The translations under genes were made by a program, and so were the position numbers. A model generated the notes under the pieces. It was given only the letters and a program-made list of their open reading frames with translations, searched no databases and was not told the DNA's origin. A DNA stretch of 64,000 nt from Candidatus Mediterraneibacter guildfordensis (GTDB taxonomy: Bacteria > Bacillota > Clostridia > Lachnospirales > Lachnospiraceae): contig DXIS01000030.1 in the NCBI GenBank assembly GCA_019112735.1, positions 35,597 through 99,596 of the forward strand, read 5' to 3'. This document shows positions 38,798 to 48,723 of the stretch, in pieces (position 1 is the first letter of the stretch; each line of letters starts with the position of its first letter).

Positions 38798-39661
38798 CTT
38801 GATATATTCCCCCAGCAGACTGACGAACCGTTTCAGCGCCGGCATGTCCTGGTCATACCGGTAATACACGCCGAAGGAGATCTTCGGCAGATCCGTAATG
38901 GGGATATAGCAGAGATCCCTGTCCCGTGCGGGAATGATATCGGGGTACAGCGTGTACCCCAGCTGCGCCTTTGCGAGAGCGAAGGCGCTTTCTGTATTTT
39001 CGGCAAAATACCGCCCCTCCGGGCGCAGTCCGCCGAGGATGCGGGTCTGGGCTGTGAAGACCGCGTCCGGGATCTGGCGGGGTGAACAGGCGATGAATTT
39101 CCCGTTCAGCTGCGAAGCGGTAAGCGTACTGTGGGCGGCCAGCGGATGCTCCGGGGCGCAGACGCATGCCAGCGGGACACAGCACAGCTCCCGGAAGAAG
39201 AGGGGGGATGTTTTCTGCTCCAGCTTTACGCTCAGGGCCGCATGCACCTGTTCATTCTCGATGAGCCCCATGAGGGAGGGGAAGGGGATCATCCGGATGT
39301 CCGGCCGCAGCAGCGGGTATTCTCCGGCCAGATCATGGAGGACAGGCGGGAGCAGGCTCAGTTCCATGTGATTGTGGCAGCCGAGGACAAGGGTGATGTA
39401 CTGTTCCCGGTTTCCCAGACGCTCTTTCGCGGACAGGGCGGTTTTCAGGATGAGCTGGGCGTCCCCAAGGAACTGGACGCCCTCGCGGGTCAGGGTCACC
39501 GTCTTGCTGGTCCTGAGGAACAGCTTTGTCCCCAGTTCCTTTTCCAGCGCCTGGATCTGGTGGGTGACTGCCGGCTGGGTGATCTTCAGCACCTGGGACG
39601 CTTTTGAAAAATTCAGATATTCTGCTACAGTGACAAAACATTCCAGCTGTACGGTGTTCAT
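38783..39661 (-). CDS. LysR family transcriptional regulator
   Basis: MNTVQLECFVTVAEYLNFSKASQVLKITQPAVTHQIQALEKELGTKLFLRTSKTVTLTREG. Confidence 0.93.
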   Translation of the reverse strand: MNTVQLECFVTVAEYLNFSKASQVLKITQPAVTHQIQALEKELGTKLFLRTSKTVTLTREGVQFLGDAQLILKTALSAKERLGNREQYITLVLGCHNHMELSLLPPVLHDLAGEYPLLRPDIRMIPFPSLMGLIENEQVHAALSVKLEQKTSPLFFRELCCVPLACVCAPEHPLAAHSTLTASQLNGKFIACSPRQIPDAVFTAQTRILGGLRPEGRYFAENTESAFALAKAQLGYTLYPDIIPARDRDLCYIPITDLPKISFGVYYRYDQDMPALKRFVSLLGEYIKSQSI

Positions 39662-39879
39662 GGGGACTCCCCTTTCTTTTTTATTTTACATTTCTTTACT
39701 GAATCCAAAATAACATGATATAAAAATATAATCAATATCTATAAATAATATTTATTGATAATAATAATTTTGAATTTCACATTCATGATTTTCTGAGCTA
39801 AAATCTCTAATGGACAGAAGATAAGGGAGCGAACTGTCTGCGTATGAACAGTCCGTTCTGACAGGAGGTGAAGGTACGG

Positions 39880-40389
39880 ATGGAAGAGGATTTCAGGGCG
39901 GAAGACCTGCTTTTTATGATGAAGAAGATCAGCCTTGATCTGGCGGCGCAGATGGACCAGTGCCTGAAGAATCATGAGATGACCGGAGTCCAGGTCTATT
40001 TTCTTGTCTACATACTGCGGCACCATCCGAAGGGGACTTACCTGACGGAGCTGTGCCGGGAGATCGGCGTATCGAAGGCGACGCTTTCCGCGCTGATCAA
40101 ACGAATGAGAGAAAAAGAGTATCTGTATTTTCTTGAGGATCCGGGCGATGTCCGGAAGAAGAAAGTCCTCCCGACGGCGAAGCTGATCGCCGGGGGAAAT
40201 GAATTCCTCCGGAAGGCGGAACAAATGGAGGCTGAAATCTGCAGCGCGCTCGACGCGGATGAGCGCCGGAAGCTGTGGGACCTTGAGAAGAAGCTGATCG
40301 GCCGGTTCGCGGCCATGGAGGAGAACGAAAAAGACAGACAGGAGGTATATAACCGTGAGAAAAGTATTACAGCAGCTGGGGCAGTATAA
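39880..40389 (+). CDS. MarR family transcriptional regulator
   Basis: GTYLTELCREIGVSKATLSALIKRMREKEYLYFLEDPGDVRKKKVLPT; AGGAGGTG upstream of ATG 39880. Confidence 0.87.
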   Translation: MEEDFRAEDLLFMMKKISLDLAAQMDQCLKNHEMTGVQVYFLVYILRHHPKGTYLTELCREIGVSKATLSALIKRMREKEYLYFLEDPGDVRKKKVLPTAKLIAGGNEFLRKAEQMEAEICSALDADERRKLWDLEKKLIGRFAAMEENEKDRQEVYNREKSITAAGAV

Positions 40390-42094
40390 GCGTGATACGT
40401 TCCGGTGCATCGGGCTCACCGCCCTGGAGGTGGTCTTCGAGATCCTGATGCCGTTTATCACTGCCATTATCATTGACCGGGGACTGGAACCGGGCGATCT
40501 GTCGGTGGTCTACCGCTACGGGGCGCTGATGGTCGTCATGGCGTTCTTAAGCCTGTGCTTCGGCGCCTTTGCCGGGAAGAATGCGGCAAGCGCGGCGTCC
40601 GGCCTTTCGGCAAATCTGCGTGAGGCGATCTACGCCAACATCCAGACCTTTTCATTTTCAAATATCGATAAATTCAGCGTGCCGGGTCTTGTCACCCGTA
40701 TGACGACAGATATCACCAACGTGCAGAATGCCTTCATGATGGTGATCCGTGTGGCGGTCCGGGCGCCGCTGAACCTGATCTTCAGTTTTACCATGTGCCT
40801 TATCATCAACCGGCACTTAAGCGGCATGTTCCTGATCGCCGTGGTCTTCCTGGTGATCGTCATTGGTTCGATCATGGCCGTTACTCTGAAGATCTTCCGC
40901 CAGGTATTCCGCAGATACGATGACCTGAACGCCAGCGTCCAGGAAAATGTCACCGCAATCCGCGTGGTCAAGGCGTTCGTCCGTGAGGATTATGAGAACG
41001 TGAAGTTTTCAAAAGCGTCCAAAATGCTCTACGACCTGTCCGTAAAGGCGGAGGGCCTGCTGGCCTTTAACAACCCGGCGATGATGGTTGCGGTTTATTT
41101 CTGCATCATTTCCGTATCCTGGTTCGGCGCGCAGTTCATCGTGGGCGGCTCCCTTACGACCGGAGACCTGACCAGCCTGTTCAGCTATATCATGGCGCTT
41201 CTGATGAGCCTGATGATGCTTTCTATGGTAGTCGTTATGATCAGTATGTCCATGGCCAGCATCCGGCGTATCAGCGAAGTGCTGAATGAGGAAGCGGACC
41301 TGACTGACCCGGAGAACCCGGTGATGGAAGTAGCGGACGGAAGCATAGATTTCAACGATGTGAATTTCTCCTACAAACACGGCAGCGGCAAGAATTCCCT
41401 GTCTGACATCGACCTGCATATTAAGAGCGGCGAGACCATCGGCGTGATCGGCGGGACCGGCTCGGGCAAGAGCACCCTGGTCAATCTGATCTGCCGCCTC
41501 TATGACGTGGATGGCGGTTCGGTCTGCGTGGGCGGCGTGGACGTCCGGAAGTACGATACGGAAGTCCTGAGAAACCAGGTGTCCGTCGTGCTCCAGAAGA
41601 ACACTCTTTTCTCCGGCACGATCCTTGACAACCTGCGCTGGGGCAATCCGGACGCGACAAGGGAAGAGTGCATCGAGGCATGCAGGGCTGCCTGTGCAGA
41701 TGAGTTTATCGACCGGATGCCGGCCGGGTACGACACGGTGATCGCCCGGGGCGGCGCCAATGTATCCGGCGGCCAGAAGCAGCGTCTGTGCATCGCCCGG
41801 GCGCTCCTGAAGAAGCCGAAAGTCCTGATCCTCGATGATTCCACCAGTGCGGTGGACACATCCACGGATGCGAACATCCGGGCGGCGTTCGCGAAGAAGA
41901 TCCCGGGCACAACGAAGATCATCATCGCCCAGCGGATCTCCAGCGTCCAGTCCGCGGACCGGATCCTTGTGCTGGACAACGGCCGGATCAATGCATTTGA
42001 CACCCACGACAATCTGTTGAAGACCAATGCCATCTATCAGGAGATCTACACATCCCAGTTAGAGGGAAGCGGCGACTTCGACCAGCCGGCGTAA
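40355..42094 (+). CDS. ABC transporter, fused permease/ATP-binding (degenerate-site half)
   Basis: Walker A GGTGSGKS, NVSGGQKQRLCIARAL, Walker B VLILDDST. Confidence 0.93.
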   Translation: MRKVLQQLGQYKRDTFRCIGLTALEVVFEILMPFITAIIIDRGLEPGDLSVVYRYGALMVVMAFLSLCFGAFAGKNAASAASGLSANLREAIYANIQTFSFSNIDKFSVPGLVTRMTTDITNVQNAFMMVIRVAVRAPLNLIFSFTMCLIINRHLSGMFLIAVVFLVIVIGSIMAVTLKIFRQVFRRYDDLNASVQENVTAIRVVKAFVREDYENVKFSKASKMLYDLSVKAEGLLAFNNPAMMVAVYFCIISVSWFGAQFIVGGSLTTGDLTSLFSYIMALLMSLMMLSMVVVMISMSMASIRRISEVLNEEADLTDPENPVMEVADGSIDFNDVNFSYKHGSGKNSLSDIDLHIKSGETIGVIGGTGSGKSTLVNLICRLYDVDGGSVCVGGVDVRKYDTEVLRNQVSVVLQKNTLFSGTILDNLRWGNPDATREECIEACRAACADEFIDRMPAGYDTVIARGGANVSGGQKQRLCIARALLKKPKVLILDDSTSAVDTSTDANIRAAFAKKIPGTTKIIIAQRISSVQSADRILVLDNGRINAFDTHDNLLKTNAIYQEIYTSQLEGSGDFDQPA

Positions 42095-42122
42095 GAGTCT
42101 TGGAAAGGAGAGATACGGATCT

Positions 42123-44015
42123 ATGAATGAGAAGAATGAAAAGAAACAGGCATCCCGGGCGGCATCGCCGAAAGTGGTCGGCCGCGTGATCCGGTACATG
42201 CTTCATTATTATAAAATCCCGTTTTTCTTTGTCATCGTCTGCATCGTCATTACGGCGGCGGCAACGGTCATCGGAGCCACCTTCCCGCAGACGCTTGTGG
42301 ATGACTATATCACCCCGATGCTGAAAAGCGGCAGCAGTGATTTTAGCGGTCTGGCGTCCCAGATCGTCCGCCTGGCCTGCATCATGGCGGTGGGCGTGAT
42401 CACGGCGTTTACCTACAACCGGATCATGGTCAATGTGAGCCAGGGCACCATGCGGCGGTTAAGAGACGACCTGTTCGCCCGGATGGAATCCCTGCCCATT
42501 AAATACTTTGACACCCATGCACACGGTGACATCATGTCTGTGTACACCAACGATGTGGATACGCTCCGGCAGCTTCTGAGCCAGAGCATCCCCCAGGTCA
42601 TCAACTCCCTCATTACCATGGCGGCGACGCTCATCACCATGATCGTCCTGAATCCGGCGCTGACCGTGATCTCCATCCTGACGGCTGCAGTCATGATCCT
42701 GGTGACGTCCAATTTCTCGAAGCTGTCGGCGAAATACTATGTCCGCCAGCAGATGGACCTGGGCGCGGTGGACGGCTTTATCGAGGAAATGCTGGACGGC
42801 CAGAAGGTGGTCAAAGTATTCTGCCACGAAGAGGCGGCCATGCGGGATTTCCATGAAGTCAATGAACGGCTGCGGAACAGCGCGGACAAGGCGAACCGCT
42901 ATGCCAACCTGCTCATGCCCATCAACGCCAACATCGGCTGGATCAGCTATGCGCTGGTGGCCATCGTCGGCGCGATCCTGGGGATCAACGGCCTGGCGGG
43001 CGTGACTATCGGTACGGTGGTTACCTTTGTGGGACTGAATAAGAGCTTTACGAACCCCATCACCCAGGTCAGCCAGCAGATCAACTTCGTGGTCAATGCG
43101 GCGGCCGGCGCCCAGCGTGTATTCGACCTGATGGATGAAGAGCCGGAGAAGGATGAGGGATATGTGGAACTTGTCCATGCGAAAGAGGACGGGAACGGCA
43201 ATCTGACAGAATCTCCGGTCCGCACGAACCAGTGGGCATGGCGGCATCCGCACAAGGCGGAAGGCACGGTGACCTACCAGAGACAGGAAGGCGGCGTAGT
43301 CTTCGACGATGTGGACTTCGGATATGACGAGGACAAGATCGTCCTGCACAACATTACCCTGTATGCGAAGCCGGGGCAGAAGATCGCCTTCGTCGGCGCG
43401 ACGGGCGCGGGCAAGACCACGATCACGAACCTGATCAACCGGTTCTACGATATCGCGGACGGCAAGATCCGCTACGACGGCATCAATATCAACAAGATCA
43501 AGAAGCCGGACCTGCGGCGGTCGCTCGGCATGGTGCTGCAGGACACCCACCTCTTTACCGGAACGGTCATGGACAATATCCGCTACGGCAAGCTGGACGC
43601 TACCGATGAAGAATGCATCAAGGCGGCGAAGCTGGCCAATGCGGACGGGTTCATCCGCCGTCTGCCGGACGGATATGATACCATGCTGACCGGCGACGGG
43701 GCCAACTTAAGCCAGGGCCAGAGGCAGCTCCTTGCCATTGCCCGCGCGGCAGTGGCGGACCCGCCGGCGCTGATCCTGGATGAAGCCACGTCGTCCATCG
43801 ACACCCGCACCGAGAAACTGGTGCAGGCCGGCATGGATGCGCTGATGAAGGGCAGGACCACATTTGTCATCGCCCACCGGCTGTCCACGGTCAAGAACTC
43901 CGACTGCATCATGGTCATGGAGCAGGGACGCATCATCGAGCGGGGCACCCACGACGAACTGATCGCGGCCAAAGGGAAATATTATCAGCTGTACACCGGC
44001 AATTTTGCGGCGTAG
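42123..44015 (+). CDS. ABC transporter, fused permease/ATP-binding (canonical half)
   Basis: Walker A GATGAGKT, LSQGQRQLLAIARA, Walker B LILDEAT. Confidence 0.93.
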   Translation: MNEKNEKKQASRAASPKVVGRVIRYMLHYYKIPFFFVIVCIVITAAATVIGATFPQTLVDDYITPMLKSGSSDFSGLASQIVRLACIMAVGVITAFTYNRIMVNVSQGTMRRLRDDLFARMESLPIKYFDTHAHGDIMSVYTNDVDTLRQLLSQSIPQVINSLITMAATLITMIVLNPALTVISILTAAVMILVTSNFSKLSAKYYVRQQMDLGAVDGFIEEMLDGQKVVKVFCHEEAAMRDFHEVNERLRNSADKANRYANLLMPINANIGWISYALVAIVGAILGINGLAGVTIGTVVTFVGLNKSFTNPITQVSQQINFVVNAAAGAQRVFDLMDEEPEKDEGYVELVHAKEDGNGNLTESPVRTNQWAWRHPHKAEGTVTYQRQEGGVVFDDVDFGYDEDKIVLHNITLYAKPGQKIAFVGATGAGKTTITNLINRFYDIADGKIRYDGININKIKKPDLRRSLGMVLQDTHLFTGTVMDNIRYGKLDATDEECIKAAKLANADGFIRRLPDGYDTMLTGDGANLSQGQRQLLAIARAAVADPPALILDEATSSIDTRTEKLVQAGMDALMKGRTTFVIAHRLSTVKNSDCIMVMEQGRIIERGTHDELIAAKGKYYQLYTGNFAA

Positions 44016-44023
44016 AGTCATAT

Positions 44024-44060
44024 ACCCCCGAAGGCAGGCATATGCTTCCCTTACGGGGGT
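44024..44060 (+). terminator. Terminator-like hairpin
   Basis: ACCCCCG...CGGGGGT followed by GTTTTTA. Confidence 0.65.
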
Positions 44061-44066
44061 GTTTTT

Positions 44067-45194
44067 ATGATCTATGTAGTGAAAAGCGGCGACACGCTGC
44101 AGAAAATATCGGATGAGACGCGGATCCCTGTGCAGAAGATCATTGCTGACAATCAGTTGATATACAGTGAACGGCTTGTGCCCGGGCAGGCGCTTCTGCT
44201 CCTGGGGGAAGGAGAGGAAGGGGATCTGGCACAGGGATATCTTACAGCGGGATATGCCTATCCGTTTATCGATCCGCCGGTCCTGGAGGAAGCCCTGCCG
44301 TCGCTTGGCCGGCTGCTGGTCTTTTCCTATGGCTTTACATTTGAGGGGGATCTGGTCCCGCCCCGGCAGGATGACTGCTGGATGGCGGAGCGGGCGGCAG
44401 AGATGAACGTGGAGCCATGGATGGTGCTCACGCCTTTTTCTTCTGAGGGAGCCTTTAACAATCAGCTGATCCGGGTGCTTGTGGAAAACGAAGAACTGCA
44501 GGACAGACTGACCGCACAGATGCTGGAGATGATGGAACGGAAAGGATACCGGGGAGTGGATATTGATTTTGAATATATCCTTCCGGAGAATAAAGAACAG
44601 TATGTACAGTTCGTTGGGAAAGTAAAGCAAAGGATGGGCAAAAGCGGATATCAGGTGACTGTGGCGGCTGCTCCGAAAACGTCTGACCGTCAGAGAGGGA
44701 TCCTGGTGGAAGGGGTGGATTATGCGAAGCTGGGAGAAAATGCCGATGCCGTCTTTCTGATGACGTATGAGTGGGGGTATACCTACGGGCCGCCCATGGC
44801 GGTGGCGCCGCTCGATAAAGTCCGGGAGGTCGTGGAATACGCGCTGACCCGGATCCCGCCGGAGAAGATCATCCTGGGGATCCCCAATTATGGATATGAC
44901 TGGCCTCTGCCCTATGAGCGCGGGATCACCCGCGCCAGATCCATCGGCAATGAAGAGGCGGTTGGGATCGCGGTGGAAAACGGTGCTTCTGTCGAATACG
45001 CCGAAGTTTCCCAGAGTCCCTGGTTTACCTACCGCAAAAACGGCATGGAGCATGTCGTCTGGTTTGAGGATGTGCGCAGCATCCGGGCAAAATGGGAACT
45101 GGTCCGGGAATACGGACTTTCCGGGGCCGGCTACTGGAATCTGATGCGGCCCTTTAGCGCCAACTGGCTGATGCTCGGGACAGATAGAAGATGA
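44067..45194 (+). CDS. LysM + GH18 glycosyl hydrolase (spore-cortex/SleL-like)
   Basis: LysM IYVVKSGDTLQKISDETRIPVQKIIADNQL; GH18 GYRGVDIDFEYILPENKEQYVQFV, GIPNYGYDW. Confidence 0.88.
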   Translation: MIYVVKSGDTLQKISDETRIPVQKIIADNQLIYSERLVPGQALLLLGEGEEGDLAQGYLTAGYAYPFIDPPVLEEALPSLGRLLVFSYGFTFEGDLVPPRQDDCWMAERAAEMNVEPWMVLTPFSSEGAFNNQLIRVLVENEELQDRLTAQMLEMMERKGYRGVDIDFEYILPENKEQYVQFVGKVKQRMGKSGYQVTVAAAPKTSDRQRGILVEGVDYAKLGENADAVFLMTYEWGYTYGPPMAVAPLDKVREVVEYALTRIPPEKIILGIPNYGYDWPLPYERGITRARSIGNEEAVGIAVENGASVEYAEVSQSPWFTYRKNGMEHVVWFEDVRSIRAKWELVREYGLSGAGYWNLMRPFSANWLMLGTDRR

Positions 45195-46488
45195 CGCCCA
45201 GCGCATCGGCCAGGAACCAGCCGATGGGCACGGCCCACCAGATCCCCACAACCCCGAAGAATGGGACCGCGGAGAGGGCGTATGCAAGCGCAACCCGCGT
45301 GCCGAGCGACACGACGGTGAGGACGACCGACATGCCGGGCTTCCCAAGCGCCCGGTAAAGTCCGTAGAGAAGGAACAGGATGCCGATCAGGGCGTAGAAT
45401 GCGCCTTCGATCCGCAGGTAGCGGACGCCTTCTGTGATCACGGCCGTCTCGCCGGCGTCGATGAAAAGGGACATGAGCGGCCGGGCAAAGATGAAGACCA
45501 GCAGGGAGATGATCAGGCTGAAAACCGTGGAGGTTATGACAGCTGTGCGGATGCCCTTGCGGATCCGGTCAGAGTTTCCTGCCCCGTAGTTCTGTGCAAT
45601 GAAGATGGAGAAGGCATTTCCGAAATCCTGCACCGGCAGGTAGGCGAATGCGTCGATCTTTACTGCTGCGGCGAAAGCGGCCATGATGGTCGTGCCAAAG
45701 CTGTTGACCAGTCCCTGCACAGCCAGGATCCCCAGGTTCATAATAGACTGCTGGAGACAGGTGAGGGCAGAGAAGCCGGTGATCTCTTTTATGCGTGTGC
45801 GGCGCAGGCGGATGGACGGATCCGGGCGCAGCAGATGGGGGAACCGGATCCAGGTGTACAGCGTGATCCCGATGCCTGAGACATACTGGGCGATCACGGT
45901 CGCTTCTGCGGCTCCGGCCACGCCCCGGTTAAGTCCGGCCACGAACCACAGGTCCAGGATGATGTTGAGTACGGCGGACACAGCCAGAAATACAAGCGGT
46001 ATCACGGAGTTCCCGAGGGAGCGCAGCAGCGAGGCGAAGAAGTTATATAAGAAGATCCCGATGAGGCCCGCGAAGATCACGGCCAGGTATTCCCGCATCA
46101 TGGGGATCAGCTCGTCCGGCGTGCGCAGGAACCAGATGATCCGGTCTGTTCCGGCGAAGACAAGGATGTTGAGGATCACCGTCACGATCCCGAGCAGGGC
46201 GAAAGACGCCAGGATGCATTCCCGGAGCGCCCGGTCGTCTTTCTGGCCGAAACGGATGGAGAAGACCGTGCCGCTTCCCATGGCAAGCCCCAGGATGATG
46301 GAAGTGAGAAAGGTCATCAGAGAAAAAGCGGAGCCCACGGCGGCGAGTGCGCCCGCTCCGAGAAACCGTCCGACGATCAGCGTATCTGCGATATTATAAC
46401 ACTGCTGCAGCAGGTTCCCCAGGATCATGGGAACAGCGAAGCGCAGCATGGTCTTCATGACCGGTCCGTGAGTCAGTTCATTTTGCAT
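45154..46488 (-). CDS. MATE family efflux transporter
   Basis: MLRFAVPMILGNLLQQCYNIADTLIVGRFLGAGALAAVGSAFSLMTFL; MQNELTHGP start likely at 46488. Confidence 0.92.
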   Translation of the reverse strand: MQNELTHGPVMKTMLRFAVPMILGNLLQQCYNIADTLIVGRFLGAGALAAVGSAFSLMTFLTSIILGLAMGSGTVFSIRFGQKDDRALRECILASFALLGIVTVILNILVFAGTDRIIWFLRTPDELIPMMREYLAVIFAGLIGIFLYNFFASLLRSLGNSVIPLVFLAVSAVLNIILDLWFVAGLNRGVAGAAEATVIAQYVSGIGITLYTWIRFPHLLRPDPSIRLRRTRIKEITGFSALTCLQQSIMNLGILAVQGLVNSFGTTIMAAFAAAVKIDAFAYLPVQDFGNAFSIFIAQNYGAGNSDRIRKGIRTAVITSTVFSLIISLLVFIFARPLMSLFIDAGETAVITEGVRYLRIEGAFYALIGILFLLYGLYRALGKPGMSVVLTVVSLGTRVALAYALSAVPFFGVVGIWWAVPIGWFLADALGVIFYLSRASASWR

Positions 46489-46634
46489 TTCATTCACACA
46501 ACTTTCCAAAACATTTGTAAACAACGAAATATATGATAATTCCGGCATAAAAGAATGTCAACATTGACGCTTTTTTTCACCCCGTGGTATGATGATTTCA
46601 TCGATGACATGAAAGAAAATGCGGGGACGGAAAA

Positions 46635-48596
46635 ATGAGCGGAACTGGAAACAGAAAGATCATCCTCTTCAGTTTTACCGGGACGGGCGCTTCGCTTGGC
46701 CGGAGACTGTGCGGAAAACTGGAGGAGGCGGATCATATATGCGAGGCGTATGCGCCGGAAAAATATGCGCAGGAAGGGGTGCGGCCGATGCCGGCAGACC
46801 GGGCGGAACTGATCGGCGGCCAGTGGGGCCGTGCGGCATTCCTGTTTATCGGCGCGGCGGGGATCGCCGTGCGTTTTATCGCCCCGTGGGTAAAGGATAA
46901 GTATACGGATTCCCCGGTGCTGGTGCTGGATGAGAAAGGGCGGTATGTGATCCCCCTGCTCTCCGGACACGTGGGCGGCGCGGCGGCGCTGGCGGACGAG
47001 ATCGCCCGTCTTACGGGCGGGACGGCGGTCCACACTACAGCCACGGATGTACAGGGAAAGTTTGCCGTGGATGTGTTTGCGAAGGAACATTGTCTGGAGA
47101 TCACGGACCGGGCGGCGGCGAAAGCCATTTCAGCAGCCGTGCTGGCGAGGGAGAAGATCGCTCTATATATAGAAGAGTCTTACAGGGATATGCTGCCTTC
47201 GCAGGCGGAAGGAATGCTCCCCGGGGAAGTGATCCTCTGCGGGACACGGGAAGAGGCGGATGCGTACAGATATCAGGTGGTCGTATCCGGACAGCTGTGC
47301 GGACAGCGGCCGGACAGGGCGGAGTCTGAAGATCTCTCCGGTTCTGTCATCCTCCGGCTGAAGCCGCTGGAGACTGCAGCCGGGATCGGCTGCCGGAAAG
47401 GCATCGCGCCGGAACTTCTGGAACAGGGCTTCCTGGATGTGCTGAGGGAGAGCGGGATCAGCATCCGGCAGGTGAAGATGATCGCCAGCATCGATTTGAA
47501 AAAAGACGAGCCGGCGCTTATCCGCCTGGCTGAAAAATATGACGTCCCGTTCGTGACCTATCCGGCGGATGAACTCCGGACGGTGGAAGAGGTGTCCGCC
47601 GGGTCGGAATTCGTGGAGAAAGTGACCGGCGTGGACAATGTGTGCGAGCGGGCGGCGCGTCTGTGCGCCCGGAACCGGGAGACGGGCGTGGACGGAACAC
47701 TGATCCGGGGAAAATGCATCCGGGAAGGGATGACGGCGGCGCTTGCTGCATATCCGGCCCGGACTGCCGGGAAAACCGGGTGCGCGAAGTCGGATGAGAA
47801 AACCACGGATATCCTCATTTTCGCCGGCACGACGGAGGGACGCCTGCTGGCGGAATATGCATCCGCGAAAGGGATTGGCTGTTATGTGAGCGTGGCGACG
47901 GAATACGGGGAAACCCTGCTCCGGGATCTGGAAAATGCAACCGTCCTCACGGGACGGATGGACGGGCAGGAGATCCGGACATTTATCGAAGAAAAGAAGA
48001 TCCGGCTGGTCATTGATGCGACCCATCCTTTCGCCCGGGCGGTAACAGAAAATATCCGGGCGGCCTGCGTGGAGGCCGGGAAACATCTCCCGGTGCGCTG
48101 TGTGCGGTGTCTCCGGCAGGATGATGAGGCGTGCGGCGGTCCGGAACGCGGTGAAGGACCGGAAGGAACGTCAGGGATCATCCGGGTGGATTCCGTGCAG
48201 GAGGCGGTGGAATATCTACAGCAGACCACAGGAAACATTCTGATTACGACGGGCAGTAAGGAACTGGAATTATATACGGCGATCAGAGATTACCGGGAGC
48301 GGTGCTTTGCGAGAGTGCTGTCCGCCGGACCGTCCGTGCAGGAGAGTGTGAGACTGGGATTCGAGGGAAGCCATCTGATCGCCATGCAGGGACCGTTTTC
48401 CGTGGAAATGAATCTGGCGCTGCTGCATCAGACGAAGGCGGCGTATTTTGTTACGAAGGAGACGGGGCGCGCCGGCGGATTTGAAGAGAAGCTTGAGGCA
48501 GCGCAGAAAGCCGGGGCCGTGCTGGTGGTGATCGGCCGGCCGAAGGAAACGGGATTGAGCCTTGATGAGGTGAAGGAACTGATCGCCCGTCCGTAA
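46635..48596 (+). CDS. CbiG - precorrin-6A reductase (CobK/CbiJ) fusion
   Basis: N-term SFTGTGASLGRRL / LSGHVGGAAALADEIARLTGG (CbiG), C-term DILIFAGTTEGRLLAEYA / LVIDATHPFARAVTENI (CobK/CbiJ). Confidence 0.88.
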   Translation: MSGTGNRKIILFSFTGTGASLGRRLCGKLEEADHICEAYAPEKYAQEGVRPMPADRAELIGGQWGRAAFLFIGAAGIAVRFIAPWVKDKYTDSPVLVLDEKGRYVIPLLSGHVGGAAALADEIARLTGGTAVHTTATDVQGKFAVDVFAKEHCLEITDRAAAKAISAAVLAREKIALYIEESYRDMLPSQAEGMLPGEVILCGTREEADAYRYQVVVSGQLCGQRPDRAESEDLSGSVILRLKPLETAAGIGCRKGIAPELLEQGFLDVLRESGISIRQVKMIASIDLKKDEPALIRLAEKYDVPFVTYPADELRTVEEVSAGSEFVEKVTGVDNVCERAARLCARNRETGVDGTLIRGKCIREGMTAALAAYPARTAGKTGCAKSDEKTTDILIFAGTTEGRLLAEYASAKGIGCYVSVATEYGETLLRDLENATVLTGRMDGQEIRTFIEEKKIRLVIDATHPFARAVTENIRAACVEAGKHLPVRCVRCLRQDDEACGGPERGEGPEGTSGIIRVDSVQEAVEYLQQTTGNILITTGSKELELYTAIRDYRERCFARVLSAGPSVQESVRLGFEGSHLIAMQGPFSVEMNLALLHQTKAAYFVTKETGRAGGFEEKLEAAQKAGAVLVVIGRPKETGLSLDEVKELIARP

Positions 48597-48723
48597 GCTG
48601 TTCGTGATTTTCCGGATTTAGGTCAAGATACCACAGGAAAATGGAAAAACCGGATGTTATACTGGGATACAGCGGACCGGGAAAGTAAGACCGGTTCTCA
48701 AAAAAGGATAAGGAGGTGAGCAC

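Noticed and set aside
43707-45347. 546-aa reverse-strand ORF
   Set aside because: Antisense shadow of the ABC and GH18 genes, no recognisable domain
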